Assembly: GCA_014859835.1 (NCBI GenBank)
Contig: JACZKW010000047.1
Coordinates: forward strand, 1-64,000
Length of the DNA: 64,000 nucleotides
From: UBA9653 sp014859835
GTDB lineage: Archaea > Thermoplasmatota > Thermoplasmata > UBA10834
Direction of reading: 5' to 3'
Position numbers and translations under genes: made by a program. Under the pieces are notes generated by a model. That model was not told where the DNA came from and did no database searches. It saw nothing but the letters and a program-made list of their open reading frames with translations. How positions within the stretch are numbered: the stretch's first letter is position 1; the number at the start of each line of letters is the position of its first letter. Positions 9,187 to 21,300 of this stretch are shown here, one piece after another.

Positions 9187-10095
9187 ATGCCGGGCAAATC
9201 CGTTGTGTTCATCCCAGATTCCAAGTGCTCGAACTGCGGCACCTCCATCTCGGACTACTTGCAGGTCCAGGGTGATGGGAAAGCCACGTTCGTCTGCCCC
9301 AACTGCGGTAGTCCTGTTATCCGCGAGATCGTAGCCGGGGTTGCGCCTCCGACCCATCCTGACGAGGTTATCGAACTCGGGGGTGGCCAGACGACCAAGA
9401 GCCACTATCCTTGTCTCTACATTCAACCCAGACACGCTCCACGATTCGACCTTCGGAACATGGTCCTGACATCGATCCGTCCGACCAAGTCCTTGACGAA
9501 TCTGTATCTGTCCACCGATCTGAGACATGCGATCGCGATGGTCCTGGTATTCAGCGTGATCTCCACGATATTCAGTGTACTCATCACGCACGATATGGCT
9601 GAAGTGGTCGGTTACACTTCAAGGGATGCAGTCGGCATCGTCCTACAGGGGGTCGTGGGATGGATCGTCACCCTGTTATCGTTCCTCATATTCGGGGTCG
9701 TGGCTGCGCTTCTGTCCCACGAGATCTTCGGAGGGCGGGGAGACAAAGGATCGACCCTCACCCTGGTCGCTCATTGCTATCCCTGGTTCGTGGTCCTTTC
9801 GATAATCCTGCTGTCCCTCTTCGACTACGGGTTTGTAGGTCTCGACCTCGCGGGCGTCGATAGTTGGGCAGATGATGAGATTCAACAAGCCATGGTGTTC
9901 GGCGCGATATTCCTGGTCTTGGTCCTTGCTGGTTTGGTGTGGATCCTGCGCATCGTGAGCAAGGCGATTGGAGTAGCAAACGACATATCGACGGGTTCCG
10001 CAGCTCTGTGCGCCATCCTCGCAGGCGTCGCTGCAGGAATAATCGCACTCATCGTCGGCTCTTTCATGCGATTGCCGATAGGGATAAATTTCTGA
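9187..10095 (+). CDS. Zinc-ribbon, Yip1-like integral membrane protein
   Basis: About 302 residues. The N-terminus holds a zinc ribbon (CSNC at about 14 and CPNC at about 37), followed by a linker and five predicted membrane segments, first near residues 115-135 and last near 275-295. The membrane part resembles the Yip1 family, whose archaeal members have no established function. The ATG at 9187 follows a TATA-like CTAATATG (about 9154-9161) by the distance expected for a leaderless transcript; a TTG codon just before it is not needed. It lies downstream of tRNA-Thr on the same strand and converges on thiC with 6 nt between stops. Membrane location is clear; the family assignment is moderate. 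Confidence 0.7.
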   Translation: MPGKSVVFIPDSKCSNCGTSISDYLQVQGDGKATFVCPNCGSPVIREIVAGVAPPTHPDEVIELGGGQTTKSHYPCLYIQPRHAPRFDLRNMVLTSIRPTKSLTNLYLSTDLRHAIAMVLVFSVISTIFSVLITHDMAEVVGYTSRDAVGIVLQGVVGWIVTLLSFLIFGVVAALLSHEIFGGRGDKGSTLTLVAHCYPWFVVLSIILLSLFDYGFVGLDLAGVDSWADDEIQQAMVFGAIFLVLVLAGLVWILRIVSKAIGVANDISTGSAALCAILAGVAAGIIALIVGSFMRLPIGINF

Positions 10096-10101
10096 CGACC
10101 A

Positions 10102-11367
10102 TCATTCATCTAGGAGCCTGTCTACCATCCTCATCGCGCAGAGATCTCCACACATCGAACAGACATCGGGGGTCTTCGACTTGCGACGGTCTCTGTAAGC
10201 CTTTGCCTTCTCGGGATTGAACGACAGTTCGAACATGGTGTCCCAATCGAAAGCCTTCCTGGCACATGACATCTTCCGATCCTTGTCGCCACCCCTGCCT
10301 CTTGCGAGGTCGGCGGAATGGGCCGCTATCTTGCTCGCGATGACACCTTCTCTGACATCGTCGACGGTCGGCAGTGAAAGGTGTTCCGACGGGGTGACGT
10401 AGCAGAGGAAGTCCGCACCGTGATACGCAGCCAAGGCTCCACCGATCGCTCCGGCGATATGATCATAACCTGCGGCCACATCGCAAACGATCGGCCCAAG
10501 GACATAGAACGGCGCTCCCTTGCAGATGGTCTTCTCCGCCACGACATTCGCCTCTATCTGGTTCAGAGGCACATGTCCGGGCCCTTCGACCATGGCCTGA
10601 ACGCCAGCTGCACGCGCTCTCTCGACGAGTTTCCCGAGGACGATCAGTTCATGGAGTTGCGGTCCATCGGTGGCATCGGCGGTCGACCCGGGTCTTAGTC
10701 CATCCCCCAGGCTCAGCGCGAAGCCATGTTCCTTTGCCATCTCCAGAAGGTAATCGTATTCCTCGTAGAGGGGGTTCTCCCGACCGTTCTCGTGCATCCA
10801 TGCGACAAGGATCGCCCCTCCTCTGGATACGACGCCAGTCAGCCTCTTATGGCTTCTCAACGTGGAAACCGTCTCTTTGGTTATGCCGCAGTGCACGGTC
10901 ATGAAATCGACACCATCCTTCGCATGCTTTTCGATGGTTTTGAAAAGATCATCGCTGGTCATCGACATCGGTCCGTCAGATTTCGATGTCCTACATATTG
11001 CTTCGTAGATCGGGACGGTCCCCACCGGAGCGTCGCACACTCCGATGACCTTCTTCCTTATTTCGTGAAGGTCTCCTCCAGTGCTGAGATCCATCACCGC
11101 ATCAGCACCATATCGCAGAGCGACCCTGACCTTCTCCAGCTCCTCGGGCAGGTCGATTCTGTCCTTGGAAGTGCCTATATTCGCGTTGACTTTGACCGTC
11201 AACCCTTCACCGATGGCTCTAGGTCGGAGGTTCTTATGTCTTGGGTTGGATGGGATCACCACTCTCCCGCCTTCGAACAATCTGGTCAACTTGTCTGGCG
11301 CGATTCCTTCCGCTCTGCAGACCCCCTTCATTTCCAGTGGAGAATCGATTTTCTTTCTAGTCGCCAT
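10102..11367 (-). CDS. thiC: Phosphomethylpyrimidine synthase ThiC
   Basis: Radical SAM enzyme that converts aminoimidazole ribotide to the HMP-P pyrimidine of thiamine. The protein is 421 residues, the length of the short archaeal/clostridial form rather than the 600-residue bacterial form. Family blocks visible include LSTGGDLHEIR, MTVHCGI, PGSTADATDGPQ, MVEGPGHVPLNQI, GAPFYVLGPIVCDVAAGYDHI and YVTPSEHL. The C-terminal cluster motif is CSMCGDLC with three residues before the last cysteine. ATG 11367 follows a TATA box by about 30 nt. The implied leader is under 10 nt, so there is no room for a TPP riboswitch. No other thiamine gene is in the window. Confidence 0.95.
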   Translation of the reverse strand: MATRKKIDSPLEMKGVCRAEGIAPDKLTRLFEGGRVVIPSNPRHKNLRPRAIGEGLTVKVNANIGTSKDRIDLPEELEKVRVALRYGADAVMDLSTGGDLHEIRKKVIGVCDAPVGTVPIYEAICRTSKSDGPMSMTSDDLFKTIEKHAKDGVDFMTVHCGITKETVSTLRSHKRLTGVVSRGGAILVAWMHENGRENPLYEEYDYLLEMAKEHGFALSLGDGLRPGSTADATDGPQLHELIVLGKLVERARAAGVQAMVEGPGHVPLNQIEANVVAEKTICKGAPFYVLGPIVCDVAAGYDHIAGAIGGALAAYHGADFLCYVTPSEHLSLPTVDDVREGVIASKIAAHSADLARGRGGDKDRKMSCARKAFDWDTMFELSFNPEKAKAYRDRRKSKTPDVCSMCGDLCAMRMVDRLLDE

Positions 11368-11396
11368 CTGATACCACTGCTACAAAACGACCAATC

Positions 11397-11406
11397 AGTA
11401 TAAAGC
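11397..11406 (-). promoter_or_regulatory. TATA box of thiC
   Basis: On the minus strand the sequence GCTTTATACT lies about 30-38 nt before the thiC ATG, the spacing expected for an archaeal TATA box driving a transcript with almost no leader. Confidence 0.6.
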
Positions 11407-11648
11407 CTTTGATTGACAAGGCGATTCATGGTATCTGACAAGGGCTTCTGGCCACAGCCAATCGGTGGCCTTTCTTTTTCGACCTGTGACTTCTGGCTCA
11501 CCTTGCGCGATTCGCCCTATCATCGACCATTCCCCGCTCCATCGGCACCTGCCGATTTTTCGAGTGGAAACCAGTCGGATGAGTCGGCGATATGCTGCAA
11601 TGGAAACGGAGGTGAGTTTTTGTCGTAGCCAGATAGTATTCTCAAAGA
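11407..11648. other. Noncoding segment between thiC and gyrB promoters, with ORB-like motifs
   Basis: No convincing gene is present: possible frames on both strands lack codon bias, ribosome sites and family motifs. It holds a perfect 6-bp inverted repeat GGCCAC/GTGGCC (about 11450-11470) followed by a pyrimidine run, and two same-direction TGGAAAC-centred motifs (11562-11571 and 11597-11615) that resemble archaeal origin recognition boxes. An A/T-rich stretch follows at 11640-11710. Origin function is a hypothesis only. Confidence 0.4.
11562..11615 (+). repeat. Two ORB-like direct repeats
   Basis: GAGTGGAAAC at 11562-11571 and GCAATGGAAACGGAGGTGA at 11597-11615 share a TGGAAAC core in the same direction 33 nt apart. 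The second agrees at about 14 of 19 positions with the archaeal ORB consensus as I remember it (CCAGTGGAAACGAAGGGGG). The first agrees mainly in the core. Confidence 0.35.
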
Positions 11649-11658
11649 TTTTATATAC
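11649..11658 (+). promoter_or_regulatory. TATA box of gyrBA
   Basis: TTTTATATAC is the strongest TATA match upstream of gyrB. A start about 25 nt downstream would give a leader of roughly 85 nt that is rich in A. Confidence 0.6.
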
Positions 11659-11766
11659 GCAGGCTCCATTTAAGAAAAAACTAACAGAAAAAACGCCGAA
11701 CAAACAGGATGGGATGCAGCAGACCATTTACGGTGTTTGAGCTCGTCTTATGGAGACCTGAATCTG

Positions 11767-13674
11767 ATGGATAAATCAGTTGATGATAGCACATATGATA
11801 CGGAGAGGATTCAGATCCTCGAAGGCTTGGAGGCCGTCCGGAAGCGGCCGAGCATGTACATCGGCAGCACGGACTACCACGGTCTCCATCATCTGGTGTA
11901 TGAGGTCGTGGACAACAGCATAGATGAGGCGATGGCTGGTTACTGCACGACGATCAACGTCGTCCTCAACGATGATGGCAGCGTCACTGTGGAGGACAAT
12001 GGGAGAGGCATCCCTGTGGGCCTTCACAAGAAATACAAGCAGGATACCTTGGAGATCGTTCTCACCAAACTGCACGCTGGGGGCAAGTTCGACCGGAAGA
12101 CGTACAAAGTGTCGGGAGGTCTCCACGGCGTGGGTCTCAGCGTAGTGAACGCCCTGTCCGAATGGTTGGAGGTGAAGATCAAGAGGAATGGTAAGGTCCA
12201 CCTGCAGCGATATGAACGCGGATTTCCGGTAACCCCTGTGAGCGTCGTCGGCGATGCAGATGATACAGGCACAACAGTCTGCTTCAAACCGGACGCTCAG
12301 ATATTCGAAGAGACCATACTCAACTACGAGATCCTATCCTCCAGGTTGCGAGAGATCGCATTTCTGAACAGGGGTCTCAAGATATCGATATCCGAGCCGA
12401 AGACGCAGCTGACGGCGACTTTTAGATTCGATGGCGGGATAGCGGAATACGTTCAATACATCAATAGGAACAAAACCTGCCTACACGAGAAGCCCATCTT
12501 CATTGCGGCCGAGAGGAATGGCGTGTCGCTCGAATTGGGCATGCAGTACACTGACAGTTATACCGAGAACATACACACCTTCGCGAACAATATCAACACG
12601 ATCGAAGGTGGCACGCACCTGATTGGTTTCAGGGCGGCTCTGACTCGCACGATCAACGATTACGCCAGGAAGAACAATTTCATGAAAGGCAGCGACGACT
12701 CCCTCTCAGGCGAGGATGTTCGAGAGGGACTCACCGCCGTCATAAGCGTCCGCCTTCCAGAGCCACAGTTCGAAGGTCAGACAAAGACAAAGCTGGGCAA
12801 CAGCGATATGCGAGGGATAGTCGAATCTGCAGTCGGTGAGAAGCTGTTCGAGTTCCTGATGGAGAACCCGAAGATCGCCCAGGCTTGCATAAGCAAAGCA
12901 GTCCTGGCCTCGCAGGCCAGGGAGGCCGCTAGGAAGGCCAGGGAGCTGACAAGGCGCAAGGGGCTGCTCGACATAGGCAACCTTCCTGGAAAGTTGGCGG
13001 ATTGCTCGGAGAAGGACCCTTCGAAATGCGAGCTGTTCCTCGTCGAGGGTGATTCTGCGGGCGGCAGTGCGAAGCAGGCGAGGGACCGCAGATTCCAAGC
13101 GATACTGCCGTTGCGCGGAAAGATACTCAATGTGGAGAAGGCCCGTCTTGACAGGATGCTGAAGAATGCTGAGATACGGACCATAATAACCGCACTTGGG
13201 ACAAGTATCGACGCCGAGTTCGACATTTCCAAGGCGCGGTATCACAGGATATGCATAATGACTGATGCGGACGTCGATGGCGCCCACATACGGACCCTCC
13301 TGCTGACATTCTTCTTCAGGCACATGGAGCCGCTCATAAGGCATGGGTACATGTACATCGCACAGCCGCCACTTTACCGCGTGCGCAAGGGCAAGACCGA
13401 ACGCTATGTCTTCTCCGACAAGGAGTTGTCCGATTTACAGCAGGAGCTGGGACAAGGTTGCGATGTTCAGAGGTACAAGGGTCTGGGCGAGATGAACGCC
13501 GACCAGCTGAGAGAGACCACGATGCGTCTCGAGACACGCATACTGAAGCGCGTTACCATCGACGACGCCGTGGAGGCGGACAACCTGTTCAATCTCCTCA
13601 TGGGTGATGCGGTGGAGCCGCGGAGGCGGTTTATATTAGAACACGCGCGCGAGGTCGAGGTATTGGACGTGTAG
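11767..13674 (+). CDS. gyrB: DNA gyrase subunit B
   Basis: ATPase subunit of bacterial-type gyrase, which introduces negative supercoils. The 635-residue protein has the GHKL ATPase domain (RKRPSMYIGST, VDNSIDEAMAGYC, EDNGRGIPVG, SGGLHGVGLSVVNALS), transducer domain, TOPRIM domain (EGDSAGGSAKQARDR, PLRGKILNVEKAR, MTDADVDGAHIRTL) and the C-terminal block QRYKGLGEMNADQL. Length and order fit the short GyrB lacking the proteobacterial insert. ATG 11767 is preferred because GGAG lies 11 nt before it and the extra ten residues from TTG 11737 are not conserved. It is followed after 10 nt by gyrA, so the two form one operon. Euryarchaeal gyrases are known to derive from bacteria. Confidence 0.97.
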   Translation: MDKSVDDSTYDTERIQILEGLEAVRKRPSMYIGSTDYHGLHHLVYEVVDNSIDEAMAGYCTTINVVLNDDGSVTVEDNGRGIPVGLHKKYKQDTLEIVLTKLHAGGKFDRKTYKVSGGLHGVGLSVVNALSEWLEVKIKRNGKVHLQRYERGFPVTPVSVVGDADDTGTTVCFKPDAQIFEETILNYEILSSRLREIAFLNRGLKISISEPKTQLTATFRFDGGIAEYVQYINRNKTCLHEKPIFIAAERNGVSLELGMQYTDSYTENIHTFANNINTIEGGTHLIGFRAALTRTINDYARKNNFMKGSDDSLSGEDVREGLTAVISVRLPEPQFEGQTKTKLGNSDMRGIVESAVGEKLFEFLMENPKIAQACISKAVLASQAREAARKARELTRRKGLLDIGNLPGKLADCSEKDPSKCELFLVEGDSAGGSAKQARDRRFQAILPLRGKILNVEKARLDRMLKNAEIRTIITALGTSIDAEFDISKARYHRICIMTDADVDGAHIRTLLLTFFFRHMEPLIRHGYMYIAQPPLYRVRKGKTERYVFSDKELSDLQQELGQGCDVQRYKGLGEMNADQLRETTMRLETRILKRVTIDDAVEADNLFNLLMGDAVEPRRRFILEHAREVEVLDV

Positions 13675-13684
13675 GTGATCACTC

Positions 13685-16267
<2,583 letters not shown>

Positions 16268-16292
16268 CCAGGTGGATTTTTCAGCCATCTGG
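16268..16292 (+). terminator. Hairpin with T run after gyrA
   Basis: CCAGGTGG pairs with CCATCTGG (8 bp with one G-T) around a loop containing TTTTT, starting directly after the gyrA stop. Archaeal termination mainly uses T runs, so this is a plausible terminator. Confidence 0.45.
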
Positions 16293-16324
16293 CCCGCGTC
16301 TCACTCTTGATAACGACCCGCAAA

Positions 16325-16334
16325 CCTTTATTAG
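16325..16334 (+). promoter_or_regulatory. TATA box of the KaiC-like gene
   Basis: CCTTTATTAG lies about 65 nt before the TTG start at 16395, consistent with a leader of about 35-40 nt that contains the GGGAGG ribosome site. Confidence 0.45.
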
Positions 16335-16394
16335 TAGACAATCTATTGAAATCCGCAGAGGAGTCCGACTCGCTCGAACAGGGAGGGCTGCACT

Positions 16395-17108
16395 TTGTTT
16401 AGAGACTCGATACAAGGTCTGGAAAAGGTTTTCAAGAACGACATCGAGAGGCCCAAAGTCATACTCGTCACCGGCCCTCCAGGATCGATGAAGACGAGCT
16501 TCTGCTATTCTCTGATGTCGCACTACCTGAGAGATAAGAACGAGTTCGGCCTCTACGCCACTCTCGAAGAGACGGTCGACAGTCACCTGAAGAACATGGA
16601 GAGCATGGGCGTGAAGCTCTCCGCGAAGATGCAGATATCGGATATGACCGACCTCAGGGAGATCGACCAGATCGACGAGGTCATCGGCGATTCGGCACAG
16701 ACGGATTACGTGCTCTTCATAGAGAAGATGATACAGCGTTTCAGGAGGACTCATGGAGACAAGTTCTCGATATTCGTCCTCGACTCGCTGGGCGCGCTTT
16801 ACTCTCTGATGGAGAACGCGGAGGACATGAGGAAGAAGATGTTCTATTTCTTCAAGATGCTAAGGGACAACAACCTCACATCATTCATAATCATGGAACG
16901 GTCGTTGACAGGTGAGTCGCAGCTTCTCGGAAACGAAGGCTTTCTCGCAGACGGCATCGTGATGCTGGGCCTTGACCGCCAGAGGGGTAAGCTGGTGAGA
17001 TACCTCCAGGTTGAGAAGATGAGAGCTGCGGAGCACAGTATGGAGAAGCACGCCATCGAAGTCAACAACTCCGGGATGCAGGTGCTGGGCCCGTTGCTCA
17101 GCACTTGA
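16395..17108 (+). CDS. KaiC-like RecA-superfamily ATPase
   Basis: A single RecA/KaiC ATPase domain of 237 residues. Walker A is GPPGSMKT (about 27-34), with Met where Gly is usual; Walker B is SIFVLDSLGALY (about 125-137). The C-terminal half has the KaiC signature LADGIVML followed by VRYLQVEKMRAAEHS. Related archaeal single-domain proteins include ArlH and many uncharacterised KaiC-like proteins; nothing ties it to circadian timing. The TTG start is chosen because GGGAGG lies 7-8 nt upstream and no internal ATG preserves the N-terminal strand. It stands downstream of gyrA with its own TATA box and upstream of the coiled-coil zinc-ribbon gene, from which a structured 119-nt spacer separates it. 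Confidence 0.8.
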   Translation: MFRDSIQGLEKVFKNDIERPKVILVTGPPGSMKTSFCYSLMSHYLRDKNEFGLYATLEETVDSHLKNMESMGVKLSAKMQISDMTDLREIDQIDEVIGDSAQTDYVLFIEKMIQRFRRTHGDKFSIFVLDSLGALYSLMENAEDMRKKMFYFFKMLRDNNLTSFIIMERSLTGESQLLGNEGFLADGIVMLGLDRQRGKLVRYLQVEKMRAAEHSMEKHAIEVNNSGMQVLGPLLST

Positions 17109-17130
17109 CGATGCGACATGGCCGACGCGG

Positions 17131-17190
17131 CTCGTGTTGCGTGAAACCCTACGAGTACGCGCCATCCATCCCACTGGGATTTGGCGCGTA
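17131..17190 (+). other. Two tandem hairpins in the spacer before the coiled-coil gene
   Basis: CTCGT (17131-17135) pairs with ACGAG (17151-17155), and TACGCGCCA (17156-17164) pairs perfectly with TGGCGCGTA (17182-17190), whose loop holds a further ATCCC/GGGAT stem. No T run follows, so this looks less like a terminator than a structured RNA leader or processing site. Confidence 0.5.
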
Positions 17191-17227
17191 TCACGAATGA
17201 CATTGTCAACAAGGAGAGGGATCGGCG

Positions 17228-18235
17228 ATGACAGAAGACCAGAGCATTTCGCAGATAATCGAAGACGCGGTCAAGAGCCTTAGGACCCAGGAAGCCGAGG
17301 TCCGCAAGAAGGACCAGGACGTTCAGACCCAGAAGTCCGAACTTCAGAAGATGAAGGCAGAACTGGAGTCCAGCGAGCAGAGGCTCCGTGAGAATGAAGA
17401 TTCCTTGAGGGAGAAAGAATCGTCCCTCGAGATCAAGGTTGCGGAGATCACAGCCCGTGAGGAGTCCGTCCAGACTAGCGTAGCTCAGGTGGATGCGAAG
17501 AAGGCCGAGATCCTGAAACTCGAGGAACAATCGAAGGTTGCACTCGCGAGCGCGGAGGCGAGGGAGCTGGAAGCCGTGACCTCGTTATCGGAATCGTCGC
17601 GCGCCCAGGCCGAGGCGACGCAAAAACGCAAGGCCCTCCTCGATCGGGAAGATCAGATGAAGAAGTCCGAGGAGGAACTCCAGAGACTTATGGAACAAGT
17701 GGCATCGAGGCGTGATGCGCTAATATCGCGTGAGCGTTCCCTGGCAGCAGAGGAGGAATCCATCCGGAATGATCGCGAGAGACTCTCGGAAGATGCCAGA
17801 AAACTCCTCAGTAGGCAGACCGAAGTGATTGAGAACGCCTCTATGGAGCAGGCCGATGCCATGGAAACGGCCAAGCCCGATCTTGGCGACGATGAGACCG
17901 AATGTCCACGGTGCAGGACCGTCATAAGCAAGGATGCCATAATGTGCTATTCATGCGGCCACCAGCTGAGGGATGTCGAGCCAGAGGAGATGTCTGAGGC
18001 GCCATCTGACCAAGAGGCCGATGCCGAATCATCCGAGGAGGATGAGGTGTCCTGTCCGAAGTGTAAGACGCTGGTCAGCAAGAGTGCGATAATGTGCTAC
18101 GCCTGCGGCTCCGATCTGAGGGGGGCACAACCCGCGGCGGATGGAGAAGGGAGTCGCGACGAGGCGAAGGTCCCCGAGGAACAGAAGAAACCGCAGGTCT
18201 TTGTCAAGAAGATCGTCAAGAAAAAGGTTGCTTAG
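17228..18235 (+). CDS. Coiled-coil protein with two C-terminal zinc ribbons
   Basis: A 335-residue protein. Residues about 10-200 form a nearly continuous, highly charged coiled coil. Two near-identical zinc ribbons follow: CPRCRTVISKDAIMCYSC (about 222-239) and CPKCKTLVSKSAIMCYAC (about 276-293), which probably arose by internal duplication and are separated by an acidic linker. The tail is basic (VKKIVKKKVA), similar in style to the end of the protein at 18346. GGAGAGGGAT upstream of the ATG is the ribosome site. There is no signal peptide or membrane segment. It may be cotranscribed with the KaiC-like gene upstream. No function can be assigned; a scaffold or adaptor that presents zinc ribbons on a rod is the simplest reading. 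Confidence 0.8.
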   Translation: MTEDQSISQIIEDAVKSLRTQEAEVRKKDQDVQTQKSELQKMKAELESSEQRLRENEDSLREKESSLEIKVAEITAREESVQTSVAQVDAKKAEILKLEEQSKVALASAEARELEAVTSLSESSRAQAEATQKRKALLDREDQMKKSEEELQRLMEQVASRRDALISRERSLAAEEESIRNDRERLSEDARKLLSRQTEVIENASMEQADAMETAKPDLGDDETECPRCRTVISKDAIMCYSCGHQLRDVEPEEMSEAPSDQEADAESSEEDEVSCPKCKTLVSKSAIMCYACGSDLRGAQPAADGEGSRDEAKVPEEQKKPQVFVKKIVKKKVA

Positions 18236-18283
18236 CCAGCATCTGCTCAAACCCTTCTTTGTCATGAAAATGTGGCAAATAGC

Positions 18284-18294
18284 TTTTTATATAG
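18284..18294 (+). promoter_or_regulatory. TATA box of the giant surface protein gene
   Basis: TTTTTATATAG lies about 55 nt before ATG 18346, implying a leader of about 28 nt. The leader contains the inverted repeat ACCCAG-CAT-CTGGGT (18321-18335), which runs into the Shine-Dalgarno sequence. Confidence 0.6.
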
Positions 18295-18345
18295 CCGAAC
18301 TGCTTACTTTGATTCGCAATACCCAGCATCTGGGTGGGTGAACTT

Positions 18346-21300
18346 ATGGAACACAGAGCTGGCCCTCTTCAGGCCAACAGATCTCTGAGCGCATTGATTG
18401 TCGCCACATTCGTGCTGTCGGCGTTCGCCGGGCTATTCGTGATGTCGAATCCTGCGCCTACCGCTGCACAGACACCAATCGGTGACCTGATTGTAACCGC
18501 CGGCACATACACAGTCGAGAATGTGAACCAACCTGTAGATGGTGATGTTCTCGTCAGTGGTGGGGAGCTGATAATACGGAACGCTGCTTTGCTGGTGATC
18601 AGCAACGTGGGTGTTCAGCGAACGGTGACGATTGAAACCGGCGGAACCATGATTCTTGAGCGTGGCACTCTCACCACCTATCTGAACCAGATCGATCCAT
18701 GGCCGTTCCTGATTGTAGACATCGATGGAGGGACTCTCATAGCCTCGGAGAGGTCGCTATTGAGTTTCCCCGGCACAATCACCGTACAGAACGGTGGCGA
18801 GCTCATACTATATGACAGCACCATCGAGCCGCTACCCGCAGGTGATATATCCCTGTACATTTCCGGGTCCCCTACAGTCGTCATTGACGCCGCGGATGAT
18901 GGGCCAGCGATCTCAGTCATTGACGGTTCAATAATGATGTTCGACTCCGAGATCACGAGTCTTCCGGAATATCCTTCGCTAGGTCTTGTCGCCAGCAATC
19001 TCACGCTGAGTGGAGAATCTACTCTGCTGGCAGTCAACAGCTACATCAGTGTTGACTTCGGACCTAACGTCAGCGCATCTGATTGGTCCACCCATAATAT
19101 GCTGGTCTTGTCGGATTCTTCAAAAGCCCATCTTTACGGAACATATTTCGATGAGTATTCTGGTAGCTATTCCGCAAGATCATCTGCCATCCTTGCTGAC
19201 GGCGAAAGCTACATTGCATTGCCTGCTTCCTCTGGACCAGAAGATACTACGACGGGACAGTCTTACACTGATCTTGTGGCCAGCAATGAAGGTTCAACAT
19301 ATCACGTCGCTCCTGGGGATGTAATGGCCATCGACACTTTTAGTGCAGGTCCTCCTGCGACAGTTGATGAAGCAACACTATACGTGAGATATCTCGTAGA
19401 CGCGGGATATAACGGTGCGAGATCATTTACATGGCGCCTTGAAGGAGGAACTGCTGCATCGACTGGAATCACTCCCTTGCCATCTGAGACTTCCTTCGTA
19501 GAGAAGAGCTTCGATTTGCGTGATGCGGGAGTAACCACCACTGGCGACCTCGCTGATTTGGACATCAACTTCATACACGATGGATCGACAGGCGATGTCC
19601 AAGTGGACAGCATGTCCATTGTAATCTCTTTGGGGCCAGAAGCCTACATATATAGATGGATCAACCTGACTGTCGGCGATGAATACGGCGTGCCGATTCC
19701 TGACTGTGACATTTCATCGACATTTACGGGGTCTTTGACGTTCTCTGATCAGCCATCATTCTACTTCGGGCTGGGTGAGGGGAGTTCATCTGTTCCACCA
19801 CAAGTTGTACTTGACTACATGGATGAGACTGCTGAATCATTTGGTGTCACAGGCCCACTTGGTGCCGCGACCATACCACTACTGACTGATTTGGTGTCTG
19901 GTGGCCAATCTCCCAACTCTCTGTTTGTCGGAAGTTACAGTATTACTGGAACCGTCATACAGGATGCAGTGGAGCATGCATCAAACGAAACCTTCTCATT
20001 CCCTGCATACCCTGCGATGTCGATTACAGATCAGCAATTCGATATGACGGTCGATGTCCAAGGCATATCTGCCGAGAGTCCTGACCCATCCAAGTGGTTG
20101 GTTGTTCCGCCAAACCTAACGATTGAAAACATGAGCTACTATCACGCGGGTGATGTCATAGTGGCGTCTGATGGGAATCTCACATTGAGGAATGCGATAT
20201 TTGAGTTGGTCCAATCAACTGCGAATGAGAGAACCGTCTATGTCGATGGAACCGCCAACTTCGTGATCGAGGACTCTCAGGTGAACAGCGCACTCGCGAT
20301 TGATATCATAGTGAAGGGTCATGGGACGCTCGAAGTCAACAGATCAGTTCTGAACGGCGTGAACATAGTGGCGATGGACGACGCACTTGTGATTCTCAGA
20401 GATACTGACTTCGATGGTACGATAACCACTTCATGGGACTCATCGGCCAGAATCGTGGTCGTCGATTCCGTACTTGCTCAGGCACCAGTACTATCTGGCA
20501 ACGCATTAGGAGAGTTTACGAATTCGAGTGTTCCATCAATCGTGGTAACGGAAGACGCAAGAGCATTGATATACAGATGGATTCACGTGACCGTTCTGGA
20601 TGGTGGCGACAACCCCCTGCCAGGAGCGTCTGTCTCGGCATGGTTCTTTGTGAACAGTACATACTGGTCGAGTGCACCCAGCGACGAATCGGGAATAGCA
20701 CAGATCAAATCCCTTGGGACAATACTGACATCCGACGGCTCGACGTTCATCGGCAATTACAAGATCAACTCGACGTACATGAGCGACGGAGACCTGCATT
20801 TCTCTGATCAGACGATATCCATAGGTGTGATGCCGTATACCGAGCCCCTGACTGAAAACGCAACATACGCCGTGTTGAGAATGTCCACCGTCGTACTTCC
20901 CGATCTTAGCGTGAGGCCCGGTTATATTTGGACCGAGCCAACGGATGTCGTGTACAACTCTACATGTACGATCTTCGCCCTAATCGAAAACACCGGAGAT
21001 AAGGTCGCGGAAGATGTCATGGTTGAGTTCTTGATAGGGGAGGATATCGAGACGGCAACTCTTCTGAATTCGACCGTGATTTCAACGATAAATCCGGACA
21101 GTCAGGTGACTGCTGATGTAGGATGGATACCCGACAGTATCGGGACATTCACGGTATGGGTCCGGGTCAACGGTGGGCTCGACGGAACACCGGATTTCAA
21201 TGAGCTTTCATTCATTGACAACCAGGAATGGGTCTACATCCGAGTATTGGACTATGCTGACCTCTCGTTAAATGCGATTGAATTCCTGGCCGGCGACCCG

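Noticed and set aside
11368..11420. TPP riboswitch upstream of thiC
   Set aside because: The TATA box leaves a leader of under 10 nt and no THI-box sequence is visible.
11609..11640. GGAGGTGAG ribosome-site-like string before a TTG in the gyrB upstream region
   Set aside because: The TTG frame stops after two codons, and other frames have no start at suitable spacing.
11395..11740. Open frames of 91-110 codons on both strands between thiC and gyrB
   Set aside because: They overlap each other and the TATA boxes, show no conserved pattern and have Cys/Trp/Arg-rich random composition.
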